This document shows, one piece after another, positions 8,804-18,294 of a DNA stretch of 64,000 bases. This DNA is from Ferranicluibacter quercicola (GTDB lineage Bacteria > Pseudomonadota > Alphaproteobacteria > Rhizobiales > Rhizobiaceae), in contig NZ_JAJOZR010000012.1 of assembly GCF_021168455.1 (NCBI RefSeq), forward strand, positions 117,350 to 181,349, written 5' to 3'. The stretch's first letter is position 1, and each line of letters opens with the position of its first letter. The notes under the pieces are model-generated. The model was given only the letters and a program-made list of their open reading frames with translations, did no database searches and was not told the DNA's origin. The position numbers were made by a program, and so were the translations under genes.

Positions 8804-9255
8804 GAGGGCGAGGTAGCGAAGGGGGATGACAGAGGGATGACAGGCTGTCGGCAGGAAGAGCCACAGTGGAGGCGTCGCGACACGATGAGCACGGCGTGAA
8901 GCCAAACGGTCATCCGAAGGTACCGCTCAGTTTGCCGATAAGCTCCGTTTTCGCACAACATCGTCCTCGACCGGCTGCGGACGATCCGCCGACGTGAACG
9001 AGATCACATCGTTGCAGATACTCGGGACAAGCCCGAGTATGACGAAAGGAGGGCGAGACATCCAACGGTTCCATGACGACCGAGAACGCGGAACCCGAAG
9101 GCCTCGCCCAGTCTACCGACACGCTTGCCGTCTCCCGAAACGTCATCCTCGGCCTTGTGCCGGGGTTCTGTTAACGTCAACGAATGCAGGACGTTGCAGA
9201 TGCTTTTGACAAGCCCGCGCATGACGGAAAACAGAGTTGCGCACTTTGTCAGACA
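8804..9255. other. Non-coding gap with short family-C repeats
   Basis: No credible gene. Two short inverted-repeat pieces, near 9010-9050 (actcgggacaagcccgagt) and 9195-9232 (gacaagcccgcgcatgacgg), match the ends of the family-C elements at 42.2 and 44.3 kb. Confidence 0.5.
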
Positions 9256-9256
9256 G

Positions 9257-9287
9257 AAAAAAAGCGGGACCCAAAGGCCCCGCTTTT
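9257..9287 (-). terminator. Rho-independent terminator of sodB
   Basis: On the minus strand, an AAGCGGG-type stem pairs across a short loop and ends in a run of seven or more T. It sits 18 bases beyond the sodB stop. Confidence 0.85.
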
Positions 9288-9304
9288 CCCAGTCCCGTGC
9301 CTGA

Positions 9305-9904
9305 TCAGGCTGCCTTTTCGTAAAGCTCCAGGACGTAGTCCCAGTTGATCAGGTTGTCGATGAAGGCTTCGAGGTACTTCGGGCGCGCGTTGCGGTAGTC
9401 GATGTAGTAGGAGTGTTCCCACACGTCGACGCCCAGAACCGGGGTCGCGCCGTGGACCAGCGGGTTTTCGCCGTTCGGGGTCTTGGCGATCTGCAGCTTG
9501 CCGTCCTTGACGGCGAGCCAGGCCCAGCCGGAGCCGAACTGGCCGACGCCGGCCGCGATGAAGTCGGCCTTGAACTTGTCGTAGCCGCCGAGGTCGGACT
9601 TGATGGCCGCGTCGAGCTTGCCCGGCAGGGACGTGCCGCCGCCGCCCTTCTTCATCCACTTCCAGAAGTGGAGGTGGTTGTAATGCTGGCCGGCATTGTT
9701 GAAGAGCGGCTGGTTGGTGCCGTAGGACTTCTTGACGATCTCTTCGAGCGACAGATCGGCAAGGCCGGCCTCTTCGGCCAGCTTGTTGCCGGCCGTCACA
9801 TAGGCCTGGTGGTGCTTGTCGTGATGATATTCGAGCGTCTCGCGCGACATGAAGGGCGCAAGCGCATCGTAGTCATAGGGCAGCGGGGGAAGTTCGAAAG
9901 CCAT
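9305..9904 (-). CDS. sodB: Superoxide dismutase, Fe type
   Basis: 199-residue Fe/Mn-family superoxide dismutase, converting superoxide to H2O2 and O2 in the cytosol. Metal ligands are in place: His in YHHDKHH, His in GQHYNHLHFW, and Asp/His in DVWEHSYYIDYRN. A Gln in the NNAGQ segment, and no Gln in the later position typical of Mn enzymes, points to the Fe type. The ATG at 9904 follows AGAGGAGAA; the ORF start ten codons upstream lacks one. It is monocistronic, with its own terminator. Confidence 0.96.
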   Translation of the reverse strand: MAFELPPLPYDYDALAPFMSRETLEYHHDKHHQAYVTAGNKLAEEAGLADLSLEEIVKKSYGTNQPLFNNAGQHYNHLHFWKWMKKGGGGTSLPGKLDAAIKSDLGGYDKFKADFIAAGVGQFGSGWAWLAVKDGKLQIAKTPNGENPLVHGATPVLGVDVWEHSYYIDYRNARPKYLEAFIDNLINWDYVLELYEKAA

Positions 9905-10160
9905 GGCGGTTCTCCTCTTGGCATCGGAATTCATTCACGAAATCGTCAGGGGGAACATAGGCACCCCGGCCATGCGAGGCAACCGGCGCCATCGCTAAAT
10001 TCATCGCCTCCGGCGAAATGGTTTTCTCTCGCGCCCGCTTCACGTCTGCGTCATCGGGCGCCGGTCGGCACCGCGAAGGCCCGGCGTGCCGGACGTCCGG
10101 CCTTCATTTCGCCCGTTTCTTAAGCCCGTGTTAAGACTTTCAAAACCAGGGGAATCCTCC

Positions 10161-11489
10161 ATGGCGCTTGGCGCTTCGCATCGATTGCAGGACGGCATCG
10201 AAGCCGTCGAGACCATGACGCGTTTCGCGCTGGCCGTGCTGGCGCTCGCCTCCGGCGTCTATACCTATCTGGGCGTCCGCTCGATCCTCGACGGGTCGGC
10301 GACGGCCGTCTTCTTCGCCGCGATGATCTATTCCTGCGCCGTCTCCGTCGCAATCTACGCCTTCTGGACCTATATGGCGCGGTTCTACCCGCATGTGACC
10401 AGCCGTTCGGGCCGCACCGGCATGCTCGGCATCATGGCGCTCGGCTGCGTCATGATCATCGCCATGGCGAGCTGGCTGAATGCGGCGGCGCTGGCCGGCT
10501 CCGCCGCCGTCGAGCAGCATCTGGCCGAGACGATCGAGGACTACACGGCCGATCTCGACAAGGCGCACCAGAACGCGCTCGCCGCCCAGAGCCTGCTGCC
10601 GGATATTCAGCGCACCTCCGAGCGGTTCCAGCGCCTGTCGGACCAGGAACAGCGGAGCGGCGCCCTGACCGGCACGACCGGGGCCGGCAGCGTCGTGCAG
10701 CTGCTGGCGCAGATGGCCGCGCAGCTGCGCGAGCTGCAGGCCGGCATCGCGGCCTCGCGCGACCGGGTGGAAAGCCTCTTTACCGAAGGTCAGGGCCGCA
10801 TCTCTACCATGCGCGGCCTCCTGTCCTCCCCCGGCGCCATCGAGCCGCGGGCCGATTCGTTTTCCACGGAGGCGGTGGCGCTGACGGGCACGATCGCCGC
10901 GCTCGAGCAGACCTCGATTGCCGGCTCGGTCAAGCGTGCGGCCGACGATCTCTCGCTCGGCTTCATCGCACCGGTGGCGAGCGGGCTGGAACCCGACCTC
11001 ATCAACCGGCAGGACCAGGTGATCGCGACGATCCGCAGCTCGGTCGCCGCGCAATCGAAGGTTCTGTCGGATGCCGCAGCCGAGATTCTGAAGCGTCCGC
11101 CCGTGGAGGAACGCCGCTTCGTGCCGCTGTCGGCGGCCGCCGCCGTGCTCGTCTATGCCGCCGACTTCATTCCGAGCTGGGCCGGGGCGATCTCGATCGA
11201 CCTCCTGCCGGCCGTGCTGGTGTTCATGCTGGCCATCGCGCATGCGTCGCTCCGCCGTCAGGAGGAGAGCCTGCCGTTTGCTGCCCGCATCACCGCGGCC
11301 GAGCTGCTGGCGGCGATGGAGGTGCAGCAGGCCCTCGCCCGCAGCGGCGTCGATCTCGAGGCTCTGGCGCGCCGGGAGGCCGCGCCGGCTGCGGACGACG
11401 TGGCCGACGAGCCCTCCAACATCACCAGCCTCGATCTTCCGGCAAAGGGAACGCGCATAGGCCCGCAGGGCAAGGCGCCACAGGCATGA
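10161..11489 (+). CDS. Multi-pass membrane protein with central coiled region, unknown
   Basis: 442 residues. Three membrane segments fall at about 20-40, 48-72 and 90-112. They are followed by a ~240-residue soluble stretch rich in Ala, Gln and Glu with heptad-like spacing (likely coiled coil), and then one or two more helices near 330-385. No enzyme motif was recognised. The start at 10161 follows AGGGGAA. Its stop overlaps the start of the next gene (ATGA, 11486-11489), so the two products are probably made together and may form one envelope complex. Confidence 0.75.
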   Translation: MALGASHRLQDGIEAVETMTRFALAVLALASGVYTYLGVRSILDGSATAVFFAAMIYSCAVSVAIYAFWTYMARFYPHVTSRSGRTGMLGIMALGCVMIIAMASWLNAAALAGSAAVEQHLAETIEDYTADLDKAHQNALAAQSLLPDIQRTSERFQRLSDQEQRSGALTGTTGAGSVVQLLAQMAAQLRELQAGIAASRDRVESLFTEGQGRISTMRGLLSSPGAIEPRADSFSTEAVALTGTIAALEQTSIAGSVKRAADDLSLGFIAPVASGLEPDLINRQDQVIATIRSSVAAQSKVLSDAAAEILKRPPVEERRFVPLSAAAAVLVYAADFIPSWAGAISIDLLPAVLVFMLAIAHASLRRQEESLPFAARITAAELLAAMEVQQALARSGVDLEALARREAAPAADDVADEPSNITSLDLPAKGTRIGPQGKAPQA

Positions 11490-12277
11490 GACCGACGGCA
11501 GGCGGCGCCATAAATGCCCTGACGCGCTTTTCCGCGAAAGTGGACGACGGGCAGATGATGCGCGCCTTCTTCTACATCCTGCTCGCGGCGGCCCTCGTCT
11601 TCGTGGTCATCGATTTCCGTGAGATCGCGAGCCAGAACGCCGCCGCCGCGCTCGATCCGGCCAACCCGATGCGCGAACCCGTGTTGCCGCCGGCGCTGAC
11701 CACCGGCGAGCCGGAGGACGCCCCGGGCGAGGTGAAGACCGACCCGGAAACCCTGAAGCAGGCCATCCGCTTCGAGCTGCAGCCGGGCGGCGTGATGCTC
11801 GCCAAGGGCGCGATCGACCCCGGGGCCGCGGCGCGCTTTGCCGCGGAGATCGAGGCGCGCGGGGAATATGTGAAGGTGGTGCAGCTGGATTCGCCCGGCG
11901 GCTCCGTCAGCGATGCGCTGGCCATGTCGAAGCTGATCCGCGACCGGCAGCTGAACACGCTCGTCGAAAAAGGCGCGCTCTGCGCCTCTTCCTGCCCCAT
12001 CGTGCTGTCGGGCGGGGTGGAGCGGACGGTGGCCGAGGGCGCCGTCGTCGGCGTGCACCAGATCTACAACGGCACGCGCGAGACGCTATCGCCCGAGATG
12101 GCCATGGCCGAAGCCCAGCGCACCACCGCCACCATCACCCGCCACCTCGACGCCATGGGCATCAAGCCCGGACTGTGGCAACGCGCCATGGAAACGCCGC
12201 CGGACCGGCTGGCCTATCTCAGCGTCAAGGAGATGCGGGAGATGGGCTTGATCCGTGGGGCGGAGGGTGTGCGTTAG
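11486..12277 (+). CDS. Membrane-anchored ClpP/SDH-fold protein
   Basis: 263 residues. One membrane helix (about 24-43) is followed by a periplasmic domain with the ClpP/crotonase fold: an oxyanion-hole-like turn DSPGGSVSDA (about 137-146), then CASSCPIVLSGG, whose Ser is positioned like the nucleophile of signal-peptide-peptidase-like proteases, then VGVHQIY supplying a His. This is the 'periplasmic ClpP-like' family common in rhizobia; its substrate is unknown. It is translationally coupled to the preceding membrane protein. Confidence 0.78.
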   Translation: MRPTAGGAINALTRFSAKVDDGQMMRAFFYILLAAALVFVVIDFREIASQNAAAALDPANPMREPVLPPALTTGEPEDAPGEVKTDPETLKQAIRFELQPGGVMLAKGAIDPGAAARFAAEIEARGEYVKVVQLDSPGGSVSDALAMSKLIRDRQLNTLVEKGALCASSCPIVLSGGVERTVAEGAVVGVHQIYNGTRETLSPEMAMAEAQRTTATITRHLDAMGIKPGLWQRAMETPPDRLAYLSVKEMREMGLIRGAEGVR

Positions 12278-12302
12278 CCGTTGGGTGCGTCGGTGGGTGT
12301 GG

Positions 12303-12470
12303 CTGCCCCTCATCCGGCTGCCGCCACCTTCTCCCCGCCAAGCGGGGAGAAGGGACCTGGGGCGCGGCTTCTGCCCCTATCATCAACCTTCAAGAAACAA
12401 GCGAGCGCTCGCCCCAAGTCCCTTCGCCCCGCTTGGCGGGGAGAAGGTCCCGGCAGGGGGATGAGGGGCG
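12303..12470. repeat. RIME-like palindromic element (family A), copy 1
   Basis: A 'cccctcatcc..ctgccg..ccttctcccc' arm with its own small hairpin at 12303-12360. The same arm is repeated in inverted orientation at 12412-12470, with ~50 unrelated bases between. It resembles the two-palindrome RIME elements described in Rhizobium. It may form a transcript-end structure between the convergent genes on either side. Confidence 0.75.
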
Positions 12471-12499
12471 GGCTTCCAGGCTAAACGCGACGCGCGACC

Positions 12500-13384
12500 T
12501 CAGAAATCCGACCCATTCCCATGCGCCCAGTCCATGTAGACCTCCAGCGCCTTCTTGGCCACGGGGCCTTCCTGCAGGTGGCGGTCGTCGAGCCGGATGA
12601 CGGGGACGATCTTGGAGTAGTTGCCGGAGGTGAAGATCTCGTCGGCGGACAGGAAGTCCTCGACCGTCAGCGTGGTTTCCCGGACGTCGAGGCCGGCGCG
12701 GCGCAGAAGGTGGAGGATGCGGGCACGGGTGATGCCGGCGAGGAAGGTGCCGTTGGCGAGCGGGGTGAAGACGACGCCGTCCTTGACCATGAAGATATTG
12801 GACGAGGCGGTTTCCGCGACGTTGCCGTTCATGTCCTTCGCCAGCGCATTGTCGAAGCCGCGGGCGCGGGCCTCCAGGATCATGCGGCCGGAATTGGGGT
12901 AGAGGCTGCCGGTTTTCGCCGTGGTCACCGCGACCTCCGGGCTCGGGCGGCGATAGGGCGAGACGGTGAGCGAGGAGGGCTGCGCCGTGTTCATCGGCGC
13001 CTCGAACAGGCAGAGCGCGAAGCGCGTGGAGGCGGGATCGGCAGCGACGACGGAGCCCGGCATGCCGTGTTCGGCCCAGTACATCGGCTTGATGTAGATC
13101 GCGGTCTGCCCGTCGAACTTCTTCACGCCCTCCCAGGCGAGGCCCTCGATATCCCCGGCCGCCACGACCGGATCGAGGCCGAGCGCCAGAGCCGAGCGGT
13201 TGACGCGCTGGCAGTGGAGGTCGAGATCCGGCGCGATGCCGTCGAACCAGCGGGCGCCGTCGAACACGGTGGTGCCGAGCCACATGGCGTGCGAGGTCGG
13301 GCCGATCAGCGGCGGATTGCCCGTCACCCATTCGCCATCGACGAAGGTCCAGGTGGTGCTGCGCGGTGACGTGTCGACGGCCAT
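12500..13384 (-). CDS. Class IV aminotransferase, branched-chain type
   Basis: 294-residue pyridoxal-phosphate enzyme of fold type IV, closest to branched-chain amino acid aminotransferases (IlvE-like), which interconvert Leu/Ile/Val and their 2-oxo acids. The expected Lys lies in TTAKTGSLYPNSG; the NGNVAETASSNIF segment and the glycine-rich TFLAGITRARIL segment bind the cofactor phosphate. The start at 13384 follows CGAGGAAAG; the longer ORF start lacks a ribosome site. A D-amino-acid transaminase or aminodeoxychorismate lyase is less likely. Confidence 0.85.
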   Translation of the reverse strand: MAVDTSPRSTTWTFVDGEWVTGNPPLIGPTSHAMWLGTTVFDGARWFDGIAPDLDLHCQRVNRSALALGLDPVVAAGDIEGLAWEGVKKFDGQTAIYIKPMYWAEHGMPGSVVAADPASTRFALCLFEAPMNTAQPSSLTVSPYRRPSPEVAVTTAKTGSLYPNSGRMILEARARGFDNALAKDMNGNVAETASSNIFMVKDGVVFTPLANGTFLAGITRARILHLLRRAGLDVRETTLTVEDFLSADEIFTSGNYSKIVPVIRLDDRHLQEGPVAKKALEVYMDWAHGNGSDF

Positions 13385-13642
13385 GATGCTTTCCTCGTTC
13401 TCGTTCTCGGATGGCGCGCCGGATCTGTCGGTCGGCGCGCACAGGATCGATCCGGCTTGTCGCATAGCCTGAAAACGGAGAACAGGGGTGAATGGATCGA
13501 TCAATACTTCTGATCGACCGGACGTCGGGGCTTTTCCGGCCCATGCTGTTTGCGCTAGAGCGCGTCGAATCGCACAAACACTCTACCTCCTCCTCGTTTC
13601 AGGCGACGCCGGAACGCCCATCCAGACCTCGCGGAGACCACC

Positions 13643-14683
13643 ATGCGCGCCATGTATTTCGACACGTTCGGCAAGACGCCGGAGATCCGCGACGTGCCCG
13701 ACGCGACACCGGCCGATGGCGGCGTGGTGGTGAAGGTGGAGGCGACCGGGCTCTGCCGGAGCGACTGGCACGGCTGGATGGGCCATGACGCCGATATCCG
13801 CCTGCCGCACGTGCCCGGCCACGAGCTGGCGGGAACGGTGGTGGCCACGGGCCGCGGCGTGATGCGCTACAAGACGGGCGACCGCGTGACGGTGCCGTTC
13901 GTTTCCGGCTGCGGCCGCTGCCCGGAGTGCCATTCGGGCAACCAGCAGGTCTGCCCCAACCAGTTCCAGCCGGGCTTCACCCATTGGGGCTCGTTTGCCG
14001 AATATGTCGCGATCGACTTTGCCGACGAGAACCTCGTGCTCCTGCCCGATACGATCGATGCGGCGACGGCGGCGAGCCTCGGCTGCCGCTTTGCCACCGC
14101 TTTCCGGGCGATCGTCGATCAGGGCCGGGTGCGCGGCGGCGAGTGGGTGGCCGTGCATGGCGCGGGCGGCGTCGGGCTGTCGGCCGTCATGATTGCGTCC
14201 GCCATGGGCGCGAACGTGATCGCGATCGACATTGCCGACACCAAGCTGTCCTTCGCCCGCGAGATCGGCGCGGTCCAGACCATCAACGCCACGCAGACGG
14301 GCGACGTCGCCGAGGCCGTGCGCGAGATCACCGGCGGCGGCGCGCATCTTTCGATCGACGCGCTCGGCTCGCCCGTCACCTGCTTCAACTCCATCCGCAA
14401 CCTGCGCCGGCGCGGCCGGCATGTGCAGGTGGGGCTGATGCTCGGCGACCACGCCGCCCCGCAGATCCCCATGGCGCAGGTCATCGGCCACGAGCTGGAG
14501 ATCTATGGCAGCCACGGCATGCAGGCCTGGCGCTACGAGGCGATGCTGGCGCTGGTGGCATCGGGCAAGCTCAGCCCCCAGAAGCTGATCGGCCGGCATC
14601 TGTCGCTGGACGAGGCCGTGCCCGCGCTGACCACCATGGACACCGCCACCGACCTCGGCATCAGCGTCATCACGACGTTCTGA
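13643..14683 (+). CDS. Zinc-dependent alcohol dehydrogenase family protein
   Basis: 346-residue medium-chain dehydrogenase/reductase. Catalytic zinc ligands are Cys in TGLCRSD and His-Glu in PGHELAG. The structural-zinc Cys cluster is CGRCPECHSGNQQVC (about 93-107). The NAD(P) site is GAGGVGLS (about 174-181). Reaction: oxidation of an alcohol, or reduction of an aldehyde, with NAD(P). It is divergent from the aminotransferase and followed by an unrelated operon. The substrate is unknown. Confidence 0.92.
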   Translation: MRAMYFDTFGKTPEIRDVPDATPADGGVVVKVEATGLCRSDWHGWMGHDADIRLPHVPGHELAGTVVATGRGVMRYKTGDRVTVPFVSGCGRCPECHSGNQQVCPNQFQPGFTHWGSFAEYVAIDFADENLVLLPDTIDAATAASLGCRFATAFRAIVDQGRVRGGEWVAVHGAGGVGLSAVMIASAMGANVIAIDIADTKLSFAREIGAVQTINATQTGDVAEAVREITGGGAHLSIDALGSPVTCFNSIRNLRRRGRHVQVGLMLGDHAAPQIPMAQVIGHELEIYGSHGMQAWRYEAMLALVASGKLSPQKLIGRHLSLDEAVPALTTMDTATDLGISVITTF

Positions 14684-14949
14684 CGGACGTCCCGTTCCCC
14701 CGAACCGGGGGCGTGACTGTCCCGCCTCTCCTGCGTCATCCCGGGATCGAGCCCGCCCAGGCCCCTCATCTGAAAGGCGTTTTTCGCCCTGACGGACGTG
14801 CGGTCGCGGGTTGCGCATCCCGTGCGGGATGGCGGAGACGGGTGCCGCCCCGCCTGTCGTTGCCCTGTTTCCGACGGGAACACTTTGCTCGATCCAGCTT
14901 CGGCTGATAAATTCGCGCGCGGGGCAGACAGAGAATCACGAGGTGGAGC

Positions 14950-15513
14950 ATGGCACGCGCAGCGCAGAAGCCGGAGGAGGACGTCCTGTTTTCGCCGGTG
15001 CTGCTTCCCAATCCCGGCCATAGCCATGGCTGGCCGCTGGCCCTGATGGTCAGCTCGCAGACCGAGGCGCGGCACAATCGCGCGGCCTGGGCACCGACCC
15101 ATCTCATCTCCATCCGCGCGCCGGACACCAAGCTTCTGTCGATGATCGACCTGCCGGAGGACAGGCACCTGCAGCTGATCTTCGGCGACACGATGGACCC
15201 GGAAGAGCGTGATGCGGCCCGGCCGCAGGCCATCGCGCAGGCCTTCGCCTTCATCGACGGCCTGCCCGGCGATGCGCGGCTGCTCGTCCACTGCCTGCGC
15301 GGCATCGGCCGCTCGACAGCGCTGACGCTCGGCATTTTGGCGCGCTACATGGACCCCGAAGCCGCCGCCGCCGCGCTGCATGCCTTGCGGCCGGATGCCA
15401 AGCCGAACCGGCATGTCGTCGGCCTCTGCGATTCGGCCCTCGGGCTGAAAGGCAAGCTGGCCAAACAGGCGCTGCGCTTTCCGGCCAAGGTGTGGAAGCC
15501 GGCCAAGGGGTGA
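14950..15513 (+). CDS. Protein-tyrosine/dual-specificity phosphatase-like protein
   Basis: 187 residues with the Cys-phosphatase P-loop HCLRGIGRST (about 117-126; Cys and Arg in the required CX5R spacing). The conserved fold before and after it includes an Asp-bearing segment. This fits the small tyrosine-phosphatase-like proteins of alphaproteobacteria. The physiological target is unknown. The gene ends 16 bases before tam and is probably co-transcribed with it. Confidence 0.8.
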   Translation: MARAAQKPEEDVLFSPVLLPNPGHSHGWPLALMVSSQTEARHNRAAWAPTHLISIRAPDTKLLSMIDLPEDRHLQLIFGDTMDPEERDAARPQAIAQAFAFIDGLPGDARLLVHCLRGIGRSTALTLGILARYMDPEAAAAALHALRPDAKPNRHVVGLCDSALGLKGKLAKQALRFPAKVWKPAKG

Positions 15514-15529
15514 GCGCGAAGGAATAGAT

Positions 15530-16303
15530 ATGGCCTGGTCGGCGGCGCAATACATCAAATTCGAGGACGAGCGGACGCGGCCGGCGCGCGATCTTTTGGC
15601 GCAGGTGCCGGACCTGCCGCAAGGCCCGCTCTTCGACCTCGGCTGCGGACCGGCCAATTCGACCGAGCTGGTGGCCGCACGCTTTGCCGGGGCGCCGCTG
15701 ACGGGCATCGACAGCGATGCGGACATGCTGGCTGCGGCAAGGCGGCGCCTGCCCGGCATTCCCTTCGTTCAGGGCGATCTTGCCGCGTGGCGCCCGAGCG
15801 ATGCGCCGGCGCTGCTCTTTGCCAATGCCGTTCTGCAGTGGATGCCCGACCCGGCGACGAGCATCGTCCGCCTCGCCGGCATGCTGGCGCCCGGCGGCGT
15901 GCTGGCGGTGCAGATGCCGGACAATCTGACCGAGCCGACGCACCGGGCCATGCGCGAAATCGCCGCCGACCCGGCCTTTGCCGAAGCCTATGGCACAGCA
16001 GGCCTGCCCGACCGCAACAGCCTTCCCGCACCCGGCCGGCTGGTCGATCTCCTCTCGCCGCTCTGCGCCCGTGTCGATGTGTGGCACACCATCTATTATC
16101 ACCGGCTGGACGGTGCCGAGGCGATCGTCGAATGGGTCAAGGGCACGGGTCTGCGCCCCTATCTCGCGCCGCTGTCCGACGATCTCCGGCAGAGCTTTCT
16201 CGCCCGCTATCTCGAACGCATCCGCGCCGAATACCCGCCGCTTGCCGACGGGCGGGTGCTGTTGCGCTTCCCCAGGTTGTTTCTGGTGGCTATACGCACT
16301 TGA
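15530..16303 (+). CDS. tam: Trans-aconitate 2-methyltransferase
   Basis: 257-residue S-adenosylmethionine-dependent enzyme that methylates trans-aconitate, a by-product that inhibits aconitase. The SAM-binding motif I is LFDLGCGPANST (about 35-46), and the acidic loop GIDSDADML follows. The N-terminal WSAAQYIKFEDERTRPA and the WVKGTGLRPYL segment are characteristic of Tam. Length equals that of the family. It follows the phosphatase-like gene after 16 bases. Confidence 0.93.
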   Translation: MAWSAAQYIKFEDERTRPARDLLAQVPDLPQGPLFDLGCGPANSTELVAARFAGAPLTGIDSDADMLAAARRRLPGIPFVQGDLAAWRPSDAPALLFANAVLQWMPDPATSIVRLAGMLAPGGVLAVQMPDNLTEPTHRAMREIAADPAFAEAYGTAGLPDRNSLPAPGRLVDLLSPLCARVDVWHTIYYHRLDGAEAIVEWVKGTGLRPYLAPLSDDLRQSFLARYLERIRAEYPPLADGRVLLRFPRLFLVAIRT

Positions 16304-16536
16304 GAAGCGGCTGTATGATGCAGAAACGCGGACGGCGGCTGCCCTCATACAGAGCCGGACGGGAAAAAGACCGCCGGAACGTTAAACCGCTTGCTTGCCC
16401 TGCCGGGCCGCTTCACAACAGAACAGCCCATGTCATCCACAACGCATCCTGATCCATGACCGCATGTCTCGCCTTCCACCTGTCTCCGCACGGCGCCCCG
16501 GCTCCGGTCGCGGATCTGCGTCGGGGAGGCTGAGGC

Positions 16537-16938
16537 ATGGGACAGTCCAGGGACCCGGCATCTCCCTCCGTGGTGCTGGTGGTGGAGGATGAGCCGCTGC
16601 TGCGGATGATGGCGGTGGACCTGATCGAGGAGGCCGGCTTCACGGTGGTGGAGGCCAGCAGTGCCGACGAGGCCGTGCATCTTCTGGAAACGCGGCTCGA
16701 CATCCGCATCGTCTTCACCGACATCGACATGCCCGGCAGCATGGACGGGCTGAAGCTCGCCGCCGCCATCCGCGACCGATGGCCGCCGATCGAGATCATC
16801 ATCACCTCCGGCGCCGTCACCAATGCCGCAGCCCAGCTGCCGGACCGGGCCGTCTTCTTCCCCAAGCCCTACGACCACAGCCGGCTGATCACGACGCTGC
16901 AGGGTTTTGCGAACCTGCCGTCGCTGCCGGGGCTCTAA
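16537..16938 (+). CDS. Single-domain response regulator (CheY-like)
   Basis: 133-residue receiver domain without an output domain. The acidic pocket VVEDE, phospho-acceptor Asp in FTDIDMPG (about 62-68), Thr/Ser in IITSGA and the conserved Lys in FFPKPY are all present, so it should be phosphorylated by a sensor kinase, none of which is adjacent. The ATG at 16537 follows a GGGAGGCTGAGG ribosome site. A decayed copy of its 3' end lies 473 bases downstream (see 17313). Confidence 0.92.
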   Translation: MGQSRDPASPSVVLVVEDEPLLRMMAVDLIEEAGFTVVEASSADEAVHLLETRLDIRIVFTDIDMPGSMDGLKLAAAIRDRWPPIEIIITSGAVTNAAAQLPDRAVFFPKPYDHSRLITTLQGFANLPSLPGL

Positions 16939-17069
16939 CGGGCAAGCGCTGTCGGGACAGCCGGCCGGACATCGTTTCCAAATGTGCGAAAAATCCCATA
17001 AGATCGGACAAAGGTCGGATGCGATGCCGCGCGCAACACGGCGTGAGGCGTTTTAGGACACAACCGGAG

Positions 17070-17297
17070 ATGCAGATCATGTCCACACGTCAGATATGGC
17101 TTTCGATCGTGCTGTGGGCAACATCGGCTATCGCCTTCAGCATTGGCGTGTCGTTGCTGCTGAACGTGCTGGATCCGACGCTGAATATGGCGTTGCGTGG
17201 CCTTGCTGCGCTTCTGTCCGTCAATTTCATATACATGGTCCGCGCTGGTTTGCGCAGACGCGGACGGGCTATCGCCTCCTACGCTCAACATAAGTGA
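17070..17297 (+). CDS. Small two-helix membrane protein, unknown
   Basis: 75 residues with two hydrophobic stretches (about 10-32 and 38-58) and a basic tail LRRRGRAIASYAQHK. Candidate starts are ATG 17070 or 17079; CCGGAG just upstream favours one of these two. It sits between the response-regulator gene and that gene's broken partial copy. No family recognised. Confidence 0.6.
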   Translation: MQIMSTRQIWLSIVLWATSAIAFSIGVSLLLNVLDPTLNMALRGLAALLSVNFIYMVRAGLRRRGRAIASYAQHK

Positions 17298-17312
17298 TAA
17301 GGGCAGGCTCCC

Positions 17313-17411
17313 TTGCCGAACAGGGCCATATTCTTCCCCCAGCTTCACGACGCCCGGCTGATCACGGCGCCGCAGGGATTTGCGGACCTGCCGTCGCTGC
17401 CGGGGCTGTAA
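17313..17411 (+). pseudogene. 33-codon remnant of a duplicated response regulator
   Basis: Reads LPNRAIFFPQLHDARLITAP then QGFADLPSLPGL and stop, clearly homologous to the C-terminus of the receiver protein at 16537-16938. DNA similarity continues past both stop codons (to about 16970 and 17443). The Lys of FFPKP has become Gln, so the pocket would be dead. This is a tandem duplication of which only the 3' end survives. Confidence 0.8.
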
Positions 17412-17444
17412 CGGGCAAGCCCTGCCCGGACGGCCGGCTGGACC

Positions 17445-17751
17445 GCCGACACTTGTCCGCAGTTCCGGCTCGTCCCACACCTTTATCTTCGGGCTTTGTT
17501 CCGAGGAACTGGGGCGTAGAAGATCTTTGAGGCCTCATTGCTGCGCGTCACAGCCTTACGAATTGGCAAACTGAACAGGCGCCGTCCGAAATCCTGCCGG
17601 GGTCCGCTTGCATCTTGACCGAAACGCGCGCCGCCGAGGGCATGGACAAGGTCTTGGTGCGGAAGACCTTCATCCTCGGCCATGATGTCGTGGAGGCCGC
17701 CCCTCCGGACCGTGACGGCCGCGCAGGGGCCGGAAAAGGAAGGGGCCATCC
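17445..17751. other. Non-coding gap
   Basis: After the duplicated response-regulator tail nothing recognisable is seen; the short ORFs here lack ribosome sites. Confidence 0.4.
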
Positions 17752-18294
17752 CTACCGCAAGGCCTGCACATACCGCATCCCCGTCACCGGGCCGGGCGTG
17801 AAGTCCTGCTGCTCGTAGAACCGGTGGGCCTTGAGGTTGCCGGTGGCGGCGCTGACGGAGAGGTAGGTGCAACCGGCGCGGCGGGCTTCCTCGCGGGCCT
17901 TGGCCACCAGATGGCGGCCGATACCGGTGCCGCGATGCGCGTCGCGCACGAACAGATGGTGCAGGTCCATGCCGCGCACGCCGAGCTGCGCCCTGTAGAG
18001 CGGCACGAGAATGGCGTAGCCGATCAGCGCGCCGGCGGCTTCGGCCACGAGCGCCGAGATCCACGGCACGGGGCCGAAGAGGTCGCGCTCCAGCGTGTCC
18101 GCATCGAGCGGCGCGACGTCGCCGTGATGGGCGGCAAGCTCGGTGATCATCTCGCAGAGCGTGGCGATATCGCTCGCCCGCGCGGAGCGGATCGTCACCA
18201 GCGGTGCCCGGCTGGGGGCAGTGGCGGGCGGCATGTCCAGCCCTTCGGGCAAAGCAGGCGGGCGGGTGGCCGGGGGAGAAGACAAGGTGGGCAT
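17752..18294 (-). CDS. GNAT-family N-acetyltransferase
   Basis: 180-residue acetyl-CoA-dependent acetyltransferase. The GNAT fold runs from about residue 34 (VTIRSARASDIATLCEM) to the end. The acetyl-CoA-binding motif A is DAHRGTGIGRHLV (about 117-129), and motif B ends at KAHRFYEQQDF. The first ~30 residues are Pro/Ala-rich and disordered. The start at 18294 has AGGAAA upstream. The acetylated substrate is unknown; the profile is nearest to small amine/amino-acid acetyltransferases. Confidence 0.88.
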   Translation of the reverse strand: MPTLSSPPATRPPALPEGLDMPPATAPSRAPLVTIRSARASDIATLCEMITELAAHHGDVAPLDADTLERDLFGPVPWISALVAEAAGALIGYAILVPLYRAQLGVRGMDLHHLFVRDAHRGTGIGRHLVAKAREEARRAGCTYLSVSAATGNLKAHRFYEQQDFTPGPVTGMRYVQALR

